Shown in pieces: positions 21,321 through 30,669 of a DNA stretch of 64,000 nt. The DNA comes from Hyphomicrobium zavarzinii ATCC 27496 (GTDB lineage: Bacteria > Pseudomonadota > Alphaproteobacteria > Rhizobiales > Hyphomicrobiaceae): assembly GCF_000383415.1 (NCBI RefSeq), contig NZ_KB911257.1, positions 534,558 through 598,557 on the forward strand, in the 5' to 3' direction. The position numbers were made by a program, and so were the translations under genes. The notes beneath the pieces were generated by a model. That model was given only the letters and a program-made list of their open reading frames with translations. It was not told the origin of the DNA and searched no databases. Each line of letters starts with the position of its first letter. Positions within the stretch are counted from its first letter, which is position 1.

Positions 21321-21863
21321 CTACTTCTGCTCCGCCAAGTCCAGCTTGCGGCCCATGCGGCGGAGGAGCTGACCGACGTTTGCGAGCAGGTTGTGCTCGA
21401 TGGCGAAGTAGATGCGCTCGCCTTTGAACTTCTTTTTCTCCGCATCCCACGGGAAGAGCAGAACAACGTCGAACTCGATCGGCTGGCCGGTGGAAGGCAG
21501 GCCCATGAGATCGCCGTGGTGGACGCCGTTGAAGTGCGCTTCCTCGACCACGCCCTGGGGGCCGATGAAGACGTTGACCACGGAGAAGCAGTTCTCCGGA
21601 AACGCCTTTAGGAAGCCGTCGTAGAACTTGGCCGCGCCCTCGTGGCCGTTCCAGACCTTGCCGTTGTTCAGGATGGTGTAGACGCAGTCTTCGGTGAGGG
21701 TGGCGAGGAGGCCGGGGATGTCGCCGCGATGCTCGGCGGCGATGTGATCGAGCCAAAGCTCCTTGATGCGATCGTATTCGGCCTGATCGAATGGCTGGCC
21801 GGTCTGGTAGTTCGCGCCATCGTTGAAGGGGGGCAGCGTTCTCGTCAAGGTGCGTGTGGACAT
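21321..21863 (-). CDS. SnoaL-like / NTF2-fold protein
   Basis: A 180-residue protein with the cone-shaped NTF2-like pattern: YDRIKELWLDHIAAEHRGDI, ATLTEDCVYTI, GHEGAAKFYDGFLKAFP, and GQPIEFDVVLLFPWD...GERIYFA. Members of the SnoaL-like polyketide cyclase group look like this and are often of unknown substrate, so I give no reaction. It is monocistronic, convergent with the atp operon. Confidence 0.72.
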   Translation of the reverse strand: MSTRTLTRTLPPFNDGANYQTGQPFDQAEYDRIKELWLDHIAAEHRGDIPGLLATLTEDCVYTILNNGKVWNGHEGAAKFYDGFLKAFPENCFSVVNVFIGPQGVVEEAHFNGVHHGDLMGLPSTGQPIEFDVVLLFPWDAEKKKFKGERIYFAIEHNLLANVGQLLRRMGRKLDLAEQK

Positions 21864-22050
21864 GTGCTGAACTCGGCGGGTCTGCGTTTAAAACGGCGGG
21901 CGGCGGATCTTGAGGGAACGTGGGAATACAACAATCGGTTCAGCTCCGCCGGGGCGAGAGCCGTTGGATTATCAAATTCGTATAGCCAGCAGGCTGGGTG
22001 ACCAGATTGATCGGAATCAGATTTGATCCGTGTTCGATCGCTCTTTCATT

Positions 22051-22626
22051 TCAGCTTTGGGCGAGATAGGCAAATCTCTCTACGACGGTTTGGTAAACGG
22101 GCCGCTTGAACGAGACGATGAGGTCGGGAAGCTCCGACATCTCGCGCCAGCTCCATCGGTCGAACTCGGCTTTGCCATTGCGCGGGCGGATGTCGATCTC
22201 GCTGTCGTCGCCCCAGAACCGCATGGCGAACCAGCGTTGGCGCTGGCCGCGGTACTTGCCCTTGAGGGCAACGCCGACGAGCGGCTCGGGCAGGTCATAA
22301 GTCAGCCATTGGGGAATTTCGGCGATGACGTCGGCGCTGGTGATTCCCGTCTCCTCGCGCAACTCGCGATAGGCTGCCTCGATCGGTTCCTCACCCTTGT
22401 CGATACCGCCCTGCGGCATCTGCCAGATGTAGCCGGATTTGTCTCCGCTCCACTTCGGCAGGCGGCGGCCGGTCCAGACGCGGCCGGTCTTGTTTAGAAG
22501 CATGATGCCGACGCAAGGCCTGTAGGGAAGCTCGCGGGATTTGGAGATGTGGCTTAGCTCTGTGTGCTTCATGGGTGTGGGCGGACCGGCGTTCGCGTGC
22601 GGAACCGGCGCCTGAGCCGGGGTCAC
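22051..22626 (-). CDS. rppH: RNA pyrophosphohydrolase-like Nudix protein, copy 1
   Basis: A 191-residue Nudix hydrolase of the RppH/NudH type. Seen: [34 protein letters not shown], the complete Nudix box from GGIDKGEEP to [19 protein letters not shown] and [13 protein letters not shown]. RppH removes pyrophosphate from 5'-triphosphate RNA to trigger decay; relatives hydrolyse diadenosine polyphosphates. GTG 22626 has AAGGCGGG upstream; ATG 22572 (MKHTELSH) is the alternative. A paralogue lies directly upstream on the same strand. Confidence 0.88.
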   Translation of the reverse strand: MTPAQAPVPHANAGPPTPMKHTELSHISKSRELPYRPCVGIMLLNKTGRVWTGRRLPKWSGDKSGYIWQMPQGGIDKGEEPIEAAYRELREETGITSADVIAEIPQWLTYDLPEPLVGVALKGKYRGQRQRWFAMRFWGDDSEIDIRPRNGKAEFDRWSWREMSELPDLIVSFKRPVYQTVVERFAYLAQS

Positions 22627-22765
22627 GATTGTCCCGCCTTCGATAGGGTTCGAACGGGAATCATGGTTCCGGGCCCGCGTGGCGCCGAACTATTCAAACG
22701 ACATCATACCCGCGAAGTTAGCGAGTTTTTGTCAGCCCGTCTGTGCCGTGCGGAATATCGGTGGG

Positions 22766-23290
22766 TTAGCCGGCAGGCTTGCCGAGGAGGGGCTCGAAGA
22801 TGCGGAGCACCTCCAGGTACACGTCCCGCTTGAAGGGGACGATGGCGGCCGGAAGCTCCTCGGCTGAGGCCCACCGCCATGTGACGAACTCGGCGTTCGG
22901 GGTGCCGGGGATGCCGAGATCGATCTCGGATTCTGCGCCGAGGAAGCGGGCGGCGAACCACTTCTGACGCTGGCCGCGGTAGCGGCCGCCCCAGGCGACG
23001 CCGATCAGATGAGGTGGCAGATCGTAGGTCAGCCAGCTCGGTGTTTCCGCAATAATCTCAACGGTTTTGATGGCGGTTTCCTCGCGCAGCTCGCGCAAGG
23101 CCGCTAGGCGCGGGTCTTCGTTCTCATCAATGCCGCCTTGGGGCATCTGCCACCAGGTTCCCTGTCCTTCGGCATCGCCCGGCATGTCGGCGCGCTGGCC
23201 CACCCAGATACGTCCCTCGCGGTTCAGCACCATGATGCCGACGCAGGGGCGATAGCTGAGGGTCGCGGGATCCGGCTTGGGCGTGCTCAT
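22766..23290 (-). CDS. rppH: RNA pyrophosphohydrolase-like Nudix protein, copy 2
   Basis: A 174-residue paralogue of the neighbouring Nudix protein: [75 protein letters not shown]. The Nudix box ends EETAI where the family consensus and copy 1 have EETGI, a Gly-to-Ala change at the last glycine; the catalytic glutamates remain. The two copies are 139 bases apart, apparently by tandem duplication. Position just after ctpA is where Hyphomicrobiales normally carry rppH, so this one may be the orthologue. Confidence 0.88.
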   Translation of the reverse strand: MSTPKPDPATLSYRPCVGIMVLNREGRIWVGQRADMPGDAEGQGTWWQMPQGGIDENEDPRLAALRELREETAIKTVEIIAETPSWLTYDLPPHLIGVAWGGRYRGQRQKWFAARFLGAESEIDLGIPGTPNAEFVTWRWASAEELPAAIVPFKRDVYLEVLRIFEPLLGKPAG

Positions 23291-23459
23291 GCGGAAGGCT
23301 CGTTCTGTTGGCGGGCTGTTTGGCGTGGAAACGGCGATGGGCGCCGATCAGCGCCCATCTCATGGTCTCATCCGGTCACTATGCCGCAGGGGCAATGCCG
23401 GTTCAGGTTTCCGCGCCGGAGCCGAAGCTCTCGGCGCGATCTCATGCGAGCAACCGGTG

Positions 23460-24896
23460 TCAGTTCGGAACCGTGCTCTTTTCGTTAGCGCCCGGGGTGG
23501 ACGGCGGCTGGGCGGGCTTGGCAACCGTCTCACCGGTCGCGGTTCCGCGCAGGAAGCTCAGGGCGTACTGGAGCTGGGTGTCCTTCTCGGGCTCCTTCGG
23601 CACGTAAGCCGACGATCCCGATTCCTCCTTCGGCTCTTCCTTGGGTTCTTCCTTACCGGCCTCGGTCTTTTCCTTTTCGGCGTTCTTCTCAGCCTGCTCG
23701 GCCTTGAGCGCATCCTCGCCCTTGAGGTGTCCGCGCAAGCTCGCCTCGCCGCGGGGCTTCTCGGTGGTCTTGCCCTTCAGCTCCTCGGGAAGCTCCTGCT
23801 CGATGACGATATCCGGATCGATGCCCTTCGCCTGGATCGAGCGGTTCGACGGCGTGTAGTAGCGAGCCGTGGTGAGACGGATCGCGCCGTTGGCGCCGAG
23901 CGGGATGATGGTCTGCACCGAGCCCTTTCCGAACGAGCGCGTGCCGATGATGGTGGCGCGCTTGTGGTCCTTGAGGGCGCCGGCCACGATCTCCGACGCG
24001 GAGGCAGAGCCGCCGTTGATCAGCACGACGATGGGCTTGCCTTCGGCCGTGTCGCCGGGGCGAGCCTGGGCGCGCTGCGTCTCCTCGTTGTTGCGGCCCT
24101 TGGTCAGCACGATGGCGCCGCGCTCCAGGAAGTCGTCGGACACGGCGATGGCCTGATCGAGAAGGCCGCCGGGGTTGTTGCGCAGATCGATGACGAAGCC
24201 GCGCAGCTTGGGACCGATCTCCTTCTTGAGGGCGTCCATCGACTTCACGAGGTTGGCGTGCGTCTGCTCGTTGAAGGTGGTGACCTTGAGATAGGCGATG
24301 TCTCCCTCGGCGCGGGCCTTGACGGCGTTGATGCGGATGAAGTCGCGGACGATCTTCACGTCGAATGGCTCGTCCTTGCCTTTGCGCACGACGGTCAGCG
24401 TGATCGGCGTGTTGACCGGGCCGCGCATCTTCTCGACGGCCTGTTCGAGCGTGAGGCCCGAGATCTGCTCGCTGTCGAGATGGGTGATGAGGTCGTTGGC
24501 CTGGATGCCGGCCTTGGAGGCGGGTGTGTCGTCGATCGGCGAGACGACCTTGACGACGCCGTTCTCCATCGTGACCTCGATGCCGAGGCCGCCGAACTCG
24601 CCGCGCGTCTGCACCTGCATGTCGCGGTAGTTCTTCGGGCTCATGTAAGAGGAGTGCGGGTCGAGGGCGGCCAGCATGCCGTTGATCGCGCTCTCGATCA
24701 GCATGGTGTCGTCCGGCTTCTCGACGTAGTCGGAGCGGACGCGCTCGAACACGTCACCGAAGAGATCGAGCTGGCGATAGAGTTCCGAGTTCGGCGAATT
24801 GGCCGAGTACGTTTGCGAGACGTTCAGCACGGTGGTGGCGCCGGCGAGACCCGTCATCGTCAAAAACGTCCAGAACACCAGATCGGTCTTGCGCAT
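23460..24896 (-). CDS. ctpA: Carboxyl-terminal processing protease (S41)
   Basis: A 478-residue periplasmic serine protease. Seen: an N-terminal hydrophobic signal/anchor (VFWTFLTMTGLAGATTVL), a PDZ domain (GGLGIEVTMENGVVKVVSP), and the S41 core with INGGSASASEIVAGAL (catalytic Ser) and GTRSFGKGSVQTI (catalytic Lys). The tail after ~residue 400 is Lys/Glu-rich (EKEKTEAGKEEPKEEPKEE), probably a disordered extension. CtpA enzymes trim envelope proteins and murein hydrolases. Its start overlaps the stop of the EnvC-like gene by one base, indicating one transcript. Confidence 0.94.
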   Translation of the reverse strand: MRKTDLVFWTFLTMTGLAGATTVLNVSQTYSANSPNSELYRQLDLFGDVFERVRSDYVEKPDDTMLIESAINGMLAALDPHSSYMSPKNYRDMQVQTRGEFGGLGIEVTMENGVVKVVSPIDDTPASKAGIQANDLITHLDSEQISGLTLEQAVEKMRGPVNTPITLTVVRKGKDEPFDVKIVRDFIRINAVKARAEGDIAYLKVTTFNEQTHANLVKSMDALKKEIGPKLRGFVIDLRNNPGGLLDQAIAVSDDFLERGAIVLTKGRNNEETQRAQARPGDTAEGKPIVVLINGGSASASEIVAGALKDHKRATIIGTRSFGKGSVQTIIPLGANGAIRLTTARYYTPSNRSIQAKGIDPDIVIEQELPEELKGKTTEKPRGEASLRGHLKGEDALKAEQAEKNAEKEKTEAGKEEPKEEPKEESGSSAYVPKEPEKDTQLQYALSFLRGTATGETVAKPAQPPSTPGANEKSTVPN

Positions 24897-26431
24897 TATT
24901 CCTGTACCTTCTGATCAGAGGCGGCCCACCATGGATCCGAATCTATGGGTTGCCCGTCCTTGCGAAACTCGATGTAGAGAACGGGCGCGCTGGCTTGCGG
25001 CGCCGCTTGGCCCATTCCCGTCTTTTCGGACGCCAATTGTGCTGTGCGAGGTGCGCTACTCATCGTCCCGATCGGCTCGGCGGCCAATACAAACTGTCCG
25101 GGGCCGACATCCATTTGTGACAATCCGGCCACCAGCACATGATACCCGCCGCCGGCGTTGATGATCAAGAGTTGCCCGTAGCTTCTAAATTCTCCGGCGT
25201 ACACGATCCAGCCGTCGCAGGGTGAGGTCACCCTGGCGCCGAACCGGGTTTCCAGGACGAGACCCTTGGACGTTCCTCCATATTGGGTTTTGTCGCCAAA
25301 ACCCAAGGCCCTGCGCCCGCGCGCGGGGAGAGGCAGCTTGCCTTTCGCGTGCTGGAACTGGATGGCGGGCGTGATCCGGTCCGGCTTTCCGGGCATCAAG
25401 GCGGTCGTGGACGGGGCCAGCTCGACGATCGAGGAGGGTTTCTCGCGCGCCGGCGGCGGGGTCATCATCGCCACTTCCTCGGCCCGCTGGGGGGGGGCCG
25501 GCGGGGCGCTGTCCACGGCGGTATCCGGCGCGATGGTGCGGGCGGCGGGGACGGCTTCGGAGCCCGCGGGCGCTTTCGGCGGAGTGGCAGGCGGCAGCAT
25601 GGCGACAACCTGCTGGTCTTCCGGCTTCTCCGGGGGCGACAGCGTTGGGGTGGTGTTCACCTGCTGGCTCAGCCGGGCGATCAGCTCGCTCAAGTCGCTG
25701 ACGTTTTTCGAGATCTCGGCGGTGGCCTCGCGCACCTGCTTCAGCTCGGCCTGACGGTCGGCCAGCGATTGCTTCTTGGTTTCGAGCAAGCTCGCAAGGC
25801 GTGTCTGAGTGGCGTTCAGCCGGTCGCGTTCGGCGCGCAGGTTGTCGCCTTCGCGGCGGATGTTGTTCATGATGCCCACCAGCTCGTTGAGCTTGGTGGT
25901 GAGCACGCGGGCTTCCTCGCGCAGCCCCGGGAAGGCAATGCCGAGCAGCATGGCGCTTCGCACCATCTCGAGCGCATCCTCGCGCTGGGTGATGATCACC
26001 GGCGGCGGGTTGCGCCCCATGCGCTGGAGGGCTGCGAGGATTCCCGAGATCTTGCTGTGCTCCTTGGCAAGGGAGGCGCGGACGGCCTGCTCCTGCTTCT
26101 CGAAGCCGGCGAGGCGGTTCTCGATCGCCGTCATCTGCTCTTCGCTCTTCTGGACGAGCGCGGCGGTCTCGACCAGGCGCGCGTTGATCTCGCGCCGCTC
26201 GTCGGCAATGCTGACCAGATCCTTCTGAAGCTCGCGATCACGGGCTTCCTTTGCGGCAAGCTCGCTTTTCTGGTTCTCGAGCTTCCTTGTCGCGTCGTCC
26301 GTCGATTGGGGTGTTTGGGCTGGCGCGGCGGACATCACAGCGCCGGAAGCGGCCATCGCAAGCGTCAGCGCCGCCGCGATGCGGCGGGCGCGTTGCTTTT
26401 CGCTGGAGGTCGCAATCCTGGTTCGGCTCAC
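24896..26431 (-). CDS. EnvC-like murein hydrolase activator (coiled coil plus degenerate LytM domain)
   Basis: A 511-residue protein: signal peptide at the N-terminus (IAAALTLAMAASGAVMSAAPA), a long coiled coil from ~45 to 260, a Pro-rich linker, and a C-terminal M23/LytM fold from ~370 (GLVLETRFGARVTSPCDG, VVYAGEF-like WIVYAGEFRSYG, GGGYHVLVAGL). The zinc-ligand positions of active M23 enzymes (H-x-x-x-D and H-x-H) are not preserved, as in EnvC, which activates amidases rather than cutting murein itself. Cotranscription with ctpA fits a role in cell separation. Confidence 0.85.
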   Translation of the reverse strand: MSRTRIATSSEKQRARRIAAALTLAMAASGAVMSAAPAQTPQSTDDATRKLENQKSELAAKEARDRELQKDLVSIADERREINARLVETAALVQKSEEQMTAIENRLAGFEKQEQAVRASLAKEHSKISGILAALQRMGRNPPPVIITQREDALEMVRSAMLLGIAFPGLREEARVLTTKLNELVGIMNNIRREGDNLRAERDRLNATQTRLASLLETKKQSLADRQAELKQVREATAEISKNVSDLSELIARLSQQVNTTPTLSPPEKPEDQQVVAMLPPATPPKAPAGSEAVPAARTIAPDTAVDSAPPAPPQRAEEVAMMTPPPAREKPSSIVELAPSTTALMPGKPDRITPAIQFQHAKGKLPLPARGRRALGFGDKTQYGGTSKGLVLETRFGARVTSPCDGWIVYAGEFRSYGQLLIINAGGGYHVLVAGLSQMDVGPGQFVLAAEPIGTMSSAPRTAQLASEKTGMGQAAPQASAPVLYIEFRKDGQPIDSDPWWAASDQKVQE

Positions 26432-26915
26432 ACCCTAGCCCATCTGGCCCGACTGAGATGACCCGTGCCGTACGCCGCACCACCGACCCTGGTCTTCATG
26501 GTCTCATAAATCTGACATTCGGCGGGATGCCGGCTCGGCGCCCCGCGATCGATCAACTTTCGTGTCCGCGTTCCGGCGCACCGGCCGGACGCGCGCTTTG
26601 CGTTCGATTTCCCCAGCGAGCGGCCCCTCGGCATCCCCACGCCGCGGCCTCATCCCAAGGGCGCTGTTTAACCTACGATCGCGCCGGAACAAACACTCCG
26701 GAGCAACCCTTGCCACGCGTCCCTTCCCGAGGGGGCGCAGCCGAACCTACAACGCCCGGATAAGTGGTTAGAATTAGGGCACGGGAGCGCAAACAAAGTT
26801 TGAACAACGTACGGGGGCGAGCGGCGCCGGATTGCGCCGAGAGGGCCGCATGGTATTTGAAGCGAGCTAACCTTACGTTAGGATACCGACGTCCCGAAAA
26901 TCGAGGCTTTTTCGT
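26432..26915. other. 484-base intergenic region between envC-like gene and HIG1 gene
   Basis: No supported gene. Open frames on both strands have random-looking, Arg-rich translations and no family motif. I looked for tRNA-like cloverleaf arms and saw none. It should hold the divergent promoters of the envC-ctpA transcript and the HIG1 gene. Confidence 0.45.
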
Positions 26916-27110
26916 ATGCAATCCGCAATGTACTACCTGTCGACAGGCGCGGTGTTCGCGGTCCTGATCGTGCTTCTGATGGGACTGTGGGTCATGACCC
27001 GGGGGCGTAGCCCCAACCTCAGCCAAAAGCTGATGCGCTGGCGTGTCGGCCTGCAGTTCGCCGCCATCGTGATGATCGTCGCGTACGTCTACGTCAAACA
27101 GCACATGTGA
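26916..27110 (+). CDS. HIG1-domain / twin-transmembrane small protein
   Basis: A 64-residue membrane protein with two hydrophobic helices, at about residues 8-27 (STGAVFAVLIVLLMGLWVM) and 45-60 (LQFAAIVMIVAYVYV). The loop RGRSPNLSQKLMRWRV between them is the conserved signature of bacterial HIG1-domain proteins (N-x-S-x-K-x-M-R-x-R). In mitochondria HIG1 proteins bind cytochrome oxidase; a respiratory role here is inference. The next gene is the cobalamin adenosyltransferase, a neighbourhood common in this order. Confidence 0.85.
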   Translation: MQSAMYYLSTGAVFAVLIVLLMGLWVMTRGRSPNLSQKLMRWRVGLQFAAIVMIVAYVYVKQHM

Positions 27111-27203
27111 CGGGTCTCAATGGCTCTTTTTCGCGTCGGAAAGCGGTTCCCACTTTGACGCAAGCAATCTAGTGTGAGCGCCGATTGGGGGATTTGCTTC
27201 ACG

Positions 27204-27782
27204 ATGGTCAAACTCAACAAGATCTACACGAAGACGGGCGATGCCGGCACCACGGGCCTCGGCACAGGGGAACGCGTGCGCAAGGATGCGCTGCGGATCG
27301 CGGCCTACGGCACGGTGGACGAAACCAACGCCACGCTCGGCATGGTGCGCATCCATCTCGCGGGGCATCCGGGCCTCGATGCCAAGCTCGGCCGGGTGCA
27401 GAACGACCTGTTCGATCTCGGTGCGGATCTCTGCGTGCCGGACCGGGGGAAGGCGCTGGGGTTCGAGGCGCTGCGCGTCTCGGACGATCAGGTCACGCGC
27501 CTCGAAGCCGAGATCGACGAGATGAACTCAGAGCTTAAACCACTGAAATCCTTTGTTCTTCCTGGCGGATCTCCGGCATCGGCGGCCCTGCATGTGGCGC
27601 GGACGGTGTGCCGGCGCGCGGAGCGTGAGATGGTGGCGCTGGCGGCCCAGGAGGACGAGCCTGTGAGCGCCGCGGCCCTCAAGTATATCAATCGTCTTTC
27701 CGATTTCCTTTTCGTGGCGGGGCGCTACGTGAACGACCGGGGCCGCAGCGACGTGCTGTGGGTGCCAGGGCAAAACCGCTAA
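27204..27782 (+). CDS. Cob(I)alamin adenosyltransferase, PduO type
   Basis: A 192-residue enzyme that transfers the adenosyl group of ATP to cob(I)alamin. Seen: KIYTKTGDAGTTGLGTGERV (ATP-binding N-terminal loop), AAYGTVDETNATLGMVR, FVLPGGSPASAALHVARTVC, RRAEREMV and INRLSDFLFVAGRYVN, the motif order of the PduO/MMAB family. ATG 27204 starts directly at MVKLNKIYT. Adenosylcobalamin supports mutases such as methylmalonyl-CoA mutase. No cobalamin riboswitch is visible in the 93 bases before it. Confidence 0.94.
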   Translation: MVKLNKIYTKTGDAGTTGLGTGERVRKDALRIAAYGTVDETNATLGMVRIHLAGHPGLDAKLGRVQNDLFDLGADLCVPDRGKALGFEALRVSDDQVTRLEAEIDEMNSELKPLKSFVLPGGSPASAALHVARTVCRRAEREMVALAAQEDEPVSAAALKYINRLSDFLFVAGRYVNDRGRSDVLWVPGQNR

Positions 27783-27818
27783 AAGCTGCTTGTGGATCGA
27801 GCCGAGGGGGACCGAGCC

Positions 27819-28520
27819 ATGTTTGTTCCGCTACACGACGAGAACTCCCTGAAATCGATCCGCTTTCAGTATGTGACGATCATGCTGATCGCGATCAACG
27901 TGATCGTGTACCTGTTCGAGGTGACGCGGCTCGAGGAGGTGGCGATCGCCAGTTTCGCCATTGTTCCCAGGGAGTTGTTCGATACCAGCCTGCTGCCGAT
28001 CCCGACCGAGTCCATGGGGCCGGCGGTGCCCGAGCGGCTGACGCTGCTGACCTACATGTTCTTCCACGGCGATGTGCTTCATCTTGCCGGTAACATGCTT
28101 TTTCTTTGGGTCTTCGGCGACAACGTCGAAGATGCCATGGGGCATCTCAAGTTTCTCTTCTTCTACTTGGCATGTGGCGTGGCGGGCGGCTTGCTGCACG
28201 CCTGGGTCGAGCCCGGCTCGGAAAGCCCCTTGATAGGGGCCAGCGGGGCGGTGGCGGGCGTGATCGCCGCCTATCTCGTTCTGCATCCCCGGGTCCGGGT
28301 GTGGGTGCTGGCCCTCAAGGCCATTCCGCTCCGGATCTCGGCTGCTTTCGCGCTGGGGCTGTGGATCCTCATCCAGGTCGTCATGGTGCTGCTGCCGCAG
28401 GTGGGACCGGTGGCCTGGTGGGCGCATATCGGCGGGCTGATTGCGGGTGCGGTGCTGGTGGTTTTTCTGCGCCGTCCGGGTGTGCCGCTGTTCGACAGGG
28501 GGTATGGTTACGGAAGCTGA
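27819..28520 (+). CDS. Rhomboid family intramembrane serine protease
   Basis: A 233-residue polytopic protein with about six transmembrane helices. Seen: FFHGDVLHLAGNMLFLWVFG with the HxxxN motif, GASGAVAGVIAAYLV with the catalytic Ser, and WWAHIGGLIAGAVLV with the catalytic His, so the Ser-His dyad is complete. ATG 27819 begins MFVPLHDENSLKSI. The substrate is unknown. It follows the adenosyltransferase by 36 bases on the same strand. Confidence 0.9.
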   Translation: MFVPLHDENSLKSIRFQYVTIMLIAINVIVYLFEVTRLEEVAIASFAIVPRELFDTSLLPIPTESMGPAVPERLTLLTYMFFHGDVLHLAGNMLFLWVFGDNVEDAMGHLKFLFFYLACGVAGGLLHAWVEPGSESPLIGASGAVAGVIAAYLVLHPRVRVWVLALKAIPLRISAAFALGLWILIQVVMVLLPQVGPVAWWAHIGGLIAGAVLVVFLRRPGVPLFDRGYGYGS

Positions 28521-28796
28521 TCCGTGTCCTGCCAATTCGGGCGGCAGAAGTCCTTCTGCTGGCCGCATTGACTTGAACCCTGGCGGCTCGTAGTTTCCTC
28601 TCTCGCACTTGCGAAGGGCTTGTAAAGTCAGAGGTCACTCGAGTTTATGCCATGGGGCTGGCGCCGGTGACATCGAAGGGAGACGGGCAGCGCAGGTGGG
28701 CCGCGAGTTCGTTCTCCCGCGGGCAAATTTCGGAACGTAAAAAACCAGGAAAGCAATGACCAGAACAAGGCAGTGCGCCGGGGAGCGCCGCGCATC

Positions 28797-29552
28797 ATGA
28801 AGATCCTCGTCGCGGTGAAACGAGTTGTCGATTACGCGGTCAAGATCCGCGTCAAGGCGGATGGATCAGGGATCGAGCTGGCCAACGTCAAAATGTCCAT
28901 GAACCCCTTCGACGAGATCGCCGTCGAGGAGGCTGTCCGGATCAAGGAAAAAGATCCTGCGACTGAAGTCGTCGCGGTGTCGATCGGAACCACGAAATCA
29001 CAGGAGACGCTGCGGACCGCGCTCGCCATCGGCGCCGATCGCGCGATCCTCGTCGAGACGGCTGACGATACGCCGGTCGAGCCGCTCGCGGTCGCCAAGC
29101 TTCTGCGGGCTGTCGTCGAGCAGGAGAAGCCCGACCTCGTCGTTCTCGGCAAGCAGGCCATTGACGACGACAGCAATCAGACGGGCCAGATGCTCGCTGC
29201 GCTGCTCGGCTGGGCTCAGGGTACGTTCGCATCCAAGGTCGTTCCCGAAGGCGGCGCCGTGAACGTGACGCGAGAGGTGGACGGCGGTCTTGAAACGGTG
29301 AAGCTCACGCTTCCCGCGATCGTCACCACGGACCTGCGCTTGAACGAGCCGCGCTATCCTTCGCTTCCCAACATCATGAAGGCGAAGAAGAAGCCGCTCG
29401 ATGTGAAGAAGCCCGCCGATTACGGCGTCGATGTCGCCCAGCGTCTCAAAGTGCTCAAGACCACGGAGCCGCCGGTGCGTAAGGCCGGCGTGAAGGTGGC
29501 GGATGTGGCTGAGCTGGTGCGCCGTCTCAAGACCGAGGCGGGGGTGATCTAA
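28797..29552 (+). CDS. etfB: Electron transfer flavoprotein beta subunit
   Basis: A 251-residue AMP-binding ETF subunit. Seen: [55 protein letters not shown], and the signature [20 protein letters not shown]. With EtfA it passes electrons from acyl-CoA and related dehydrogenases to ETF-quinone oxidoreductase. Its stop overlaps the etfA start (TAATG), so the two are translationally coupled. Confidence 0.97.
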   Translation: MKILVAVKRVVDYAVKIRVKADGSGIELANVKMSMNPFDEIAVEEAVRIKEKDPATEVVAVSIGTTKSQETLRTALAIGADRAILVETADDTPVEPLAVAKLLRAVVEQEKPDLVVLGKQAIDDDSNQTGQMLAALLGWAQGTFASKVVPEGGAVNVTREVDGGLETVKLTLPAIVTTDLRLNEPRYPSLPNIMKAKKKPLDVKKPADYGVDVAQRLKVLKTTEPPVRKAGVKVADVAELVRRLKTEAGVI

Positions 29553-30496
29553 TGGCTATTCTTCTTGTTGCGGATCATTCCAACTCGGCGCTCGGCGCCA
29601 GCACCGGGAAGGCGCTGACGGCCGCCAAGGCCATCGGCGGCGACGTGCACGTGCTGATCGCTGGCCACGCCGCGCAGGCGGCTGCGGAAGCTGCTTCCAA
29701 GCTCGACGGCGTTGCCAAGGTGCTGGTGGCGGACGCCCCGCATCTCGCCAACGGTCTCGCCGAGGAAATCGCGGCGACCGTAGTCTCGCTCGCGGGCAAC
29801 TACGACACGATCATCGCGCCGGCCACGGCCTCGGGCAAGAACGTGCTGCCGCGCGTGGCTGCTCTGCTCGACGTGATGCAGATCTCCGACATCATCAAGG
29901 TGGTTTCGCCGGATACGTTCGAGCGGCCCATCTATGCCGGCAACGCCATCCAGACGGTGCAGTCGACGGAAGCCAAGAAGGTGATCACGGTGCGGACGGC
30001 TGCGTTCGCGGCGGCATCCGAAGGCGGCTCGGCTCCCATCGAGAGCGTTTCGGCTGCACCCGCCGTCGGCATTTCCTCTTTCGTCGGCGCGGAGCTCACG
30101 AAGTCGGACCGGCCCGAACTCACTGCCGCCAAGATCGTCATCTCCGGCGGCCGCGGCATGGGCAACGGTGAGAATTTCAAGACCTACATCGAGCCGATCG
30201 CGACGCGTCTCGGCGCGGCGATGGGTGCCTCGCGCGCAGCGGTCGATGCGGGCTTCGTGCCGAACGATCTGCAGGTCGGCCAGACCGGCAAGGTGGTCGC
30301 TCCCGAGCTCTATGTGGCCGTCGGCATCTCGGGCGCGATCCAGCATCTCGCCGGCATGAAAGACTCGAAGGTCATCGTCGCGATCAACAAAGACGCCGAA
30401 GCCCCGATCTTCCAGGTCGCCGACTACGGTCTCGTTGCGGATCTCTTTCAAGCCCTGCCGGAACTCGACGCGGAACTCGGCAAGGCCGGACTTTAA
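29552..30496 (+). CDS. etfA: Electron transfer flavoprotein alpha subunit
   Basis: A 314-residue FAD-binding subunit. Seen: the N-terminal [14 protein letters not shown] and the C-terminal FAD domain with [67 protein letters not shown] beta-oxidation dehydrogenase gene follows. Confidence 0.97.
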   Translation: MAILLVADHSNSALGASTGKALTAAKAIGGDVHVLIAGHAAQAAAEAASKLDGVAKVLVADAPHLANGLAEEIAATVVSLAGNYDTIIAPATASGKNVLPRVAALLDVMQISDIIKVVSPDTFERPIYAGNAIQTVQSTEAKKVITVRTAAFAAASEGGSAPIESVSAAPAVGISSFVGAELTKSDRPELTAAKIVISGGRGMGNGENFKTYIEPIATRLGAAMGASRAAVDAGFVPNDLQVGQTGKVVAPELYVAVGISGAIQHLAGMKDSKVIVAINKDAEAPIFQVADYGLVADLFQALPELDAELGKAGL

Positions 30497-30669
30497 GATC
30501 AGGGGGCGTTTGATCGAAAGATCGGGCGCCCTACAGTTTTGGCGTCGCGTTTTCTACGACGAACCGGTGCGTATGCCGGATTTTCATGCGCAGCGTGGCC
30601 CCGACATGATGCCGGGACAGGCTCCGCAGGATGTGCTCCGGCGGGCCCGGGACAAGAAGGACATTCACC

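Noticed and set aside
23277-24914. 545-codon plus-strand frame opposite ctpA
   Set aside because: Leu/Gly/Asp-rich shadow of ctpA; the minus strand has the S41 catalytic motifs and PDZ domain.
27111-27203. Cobalamin riboswitch before the adenosyltransferase gene
   Set aside because: The gap is only 93 bases, too short, and shows no B12-box-like sequence.
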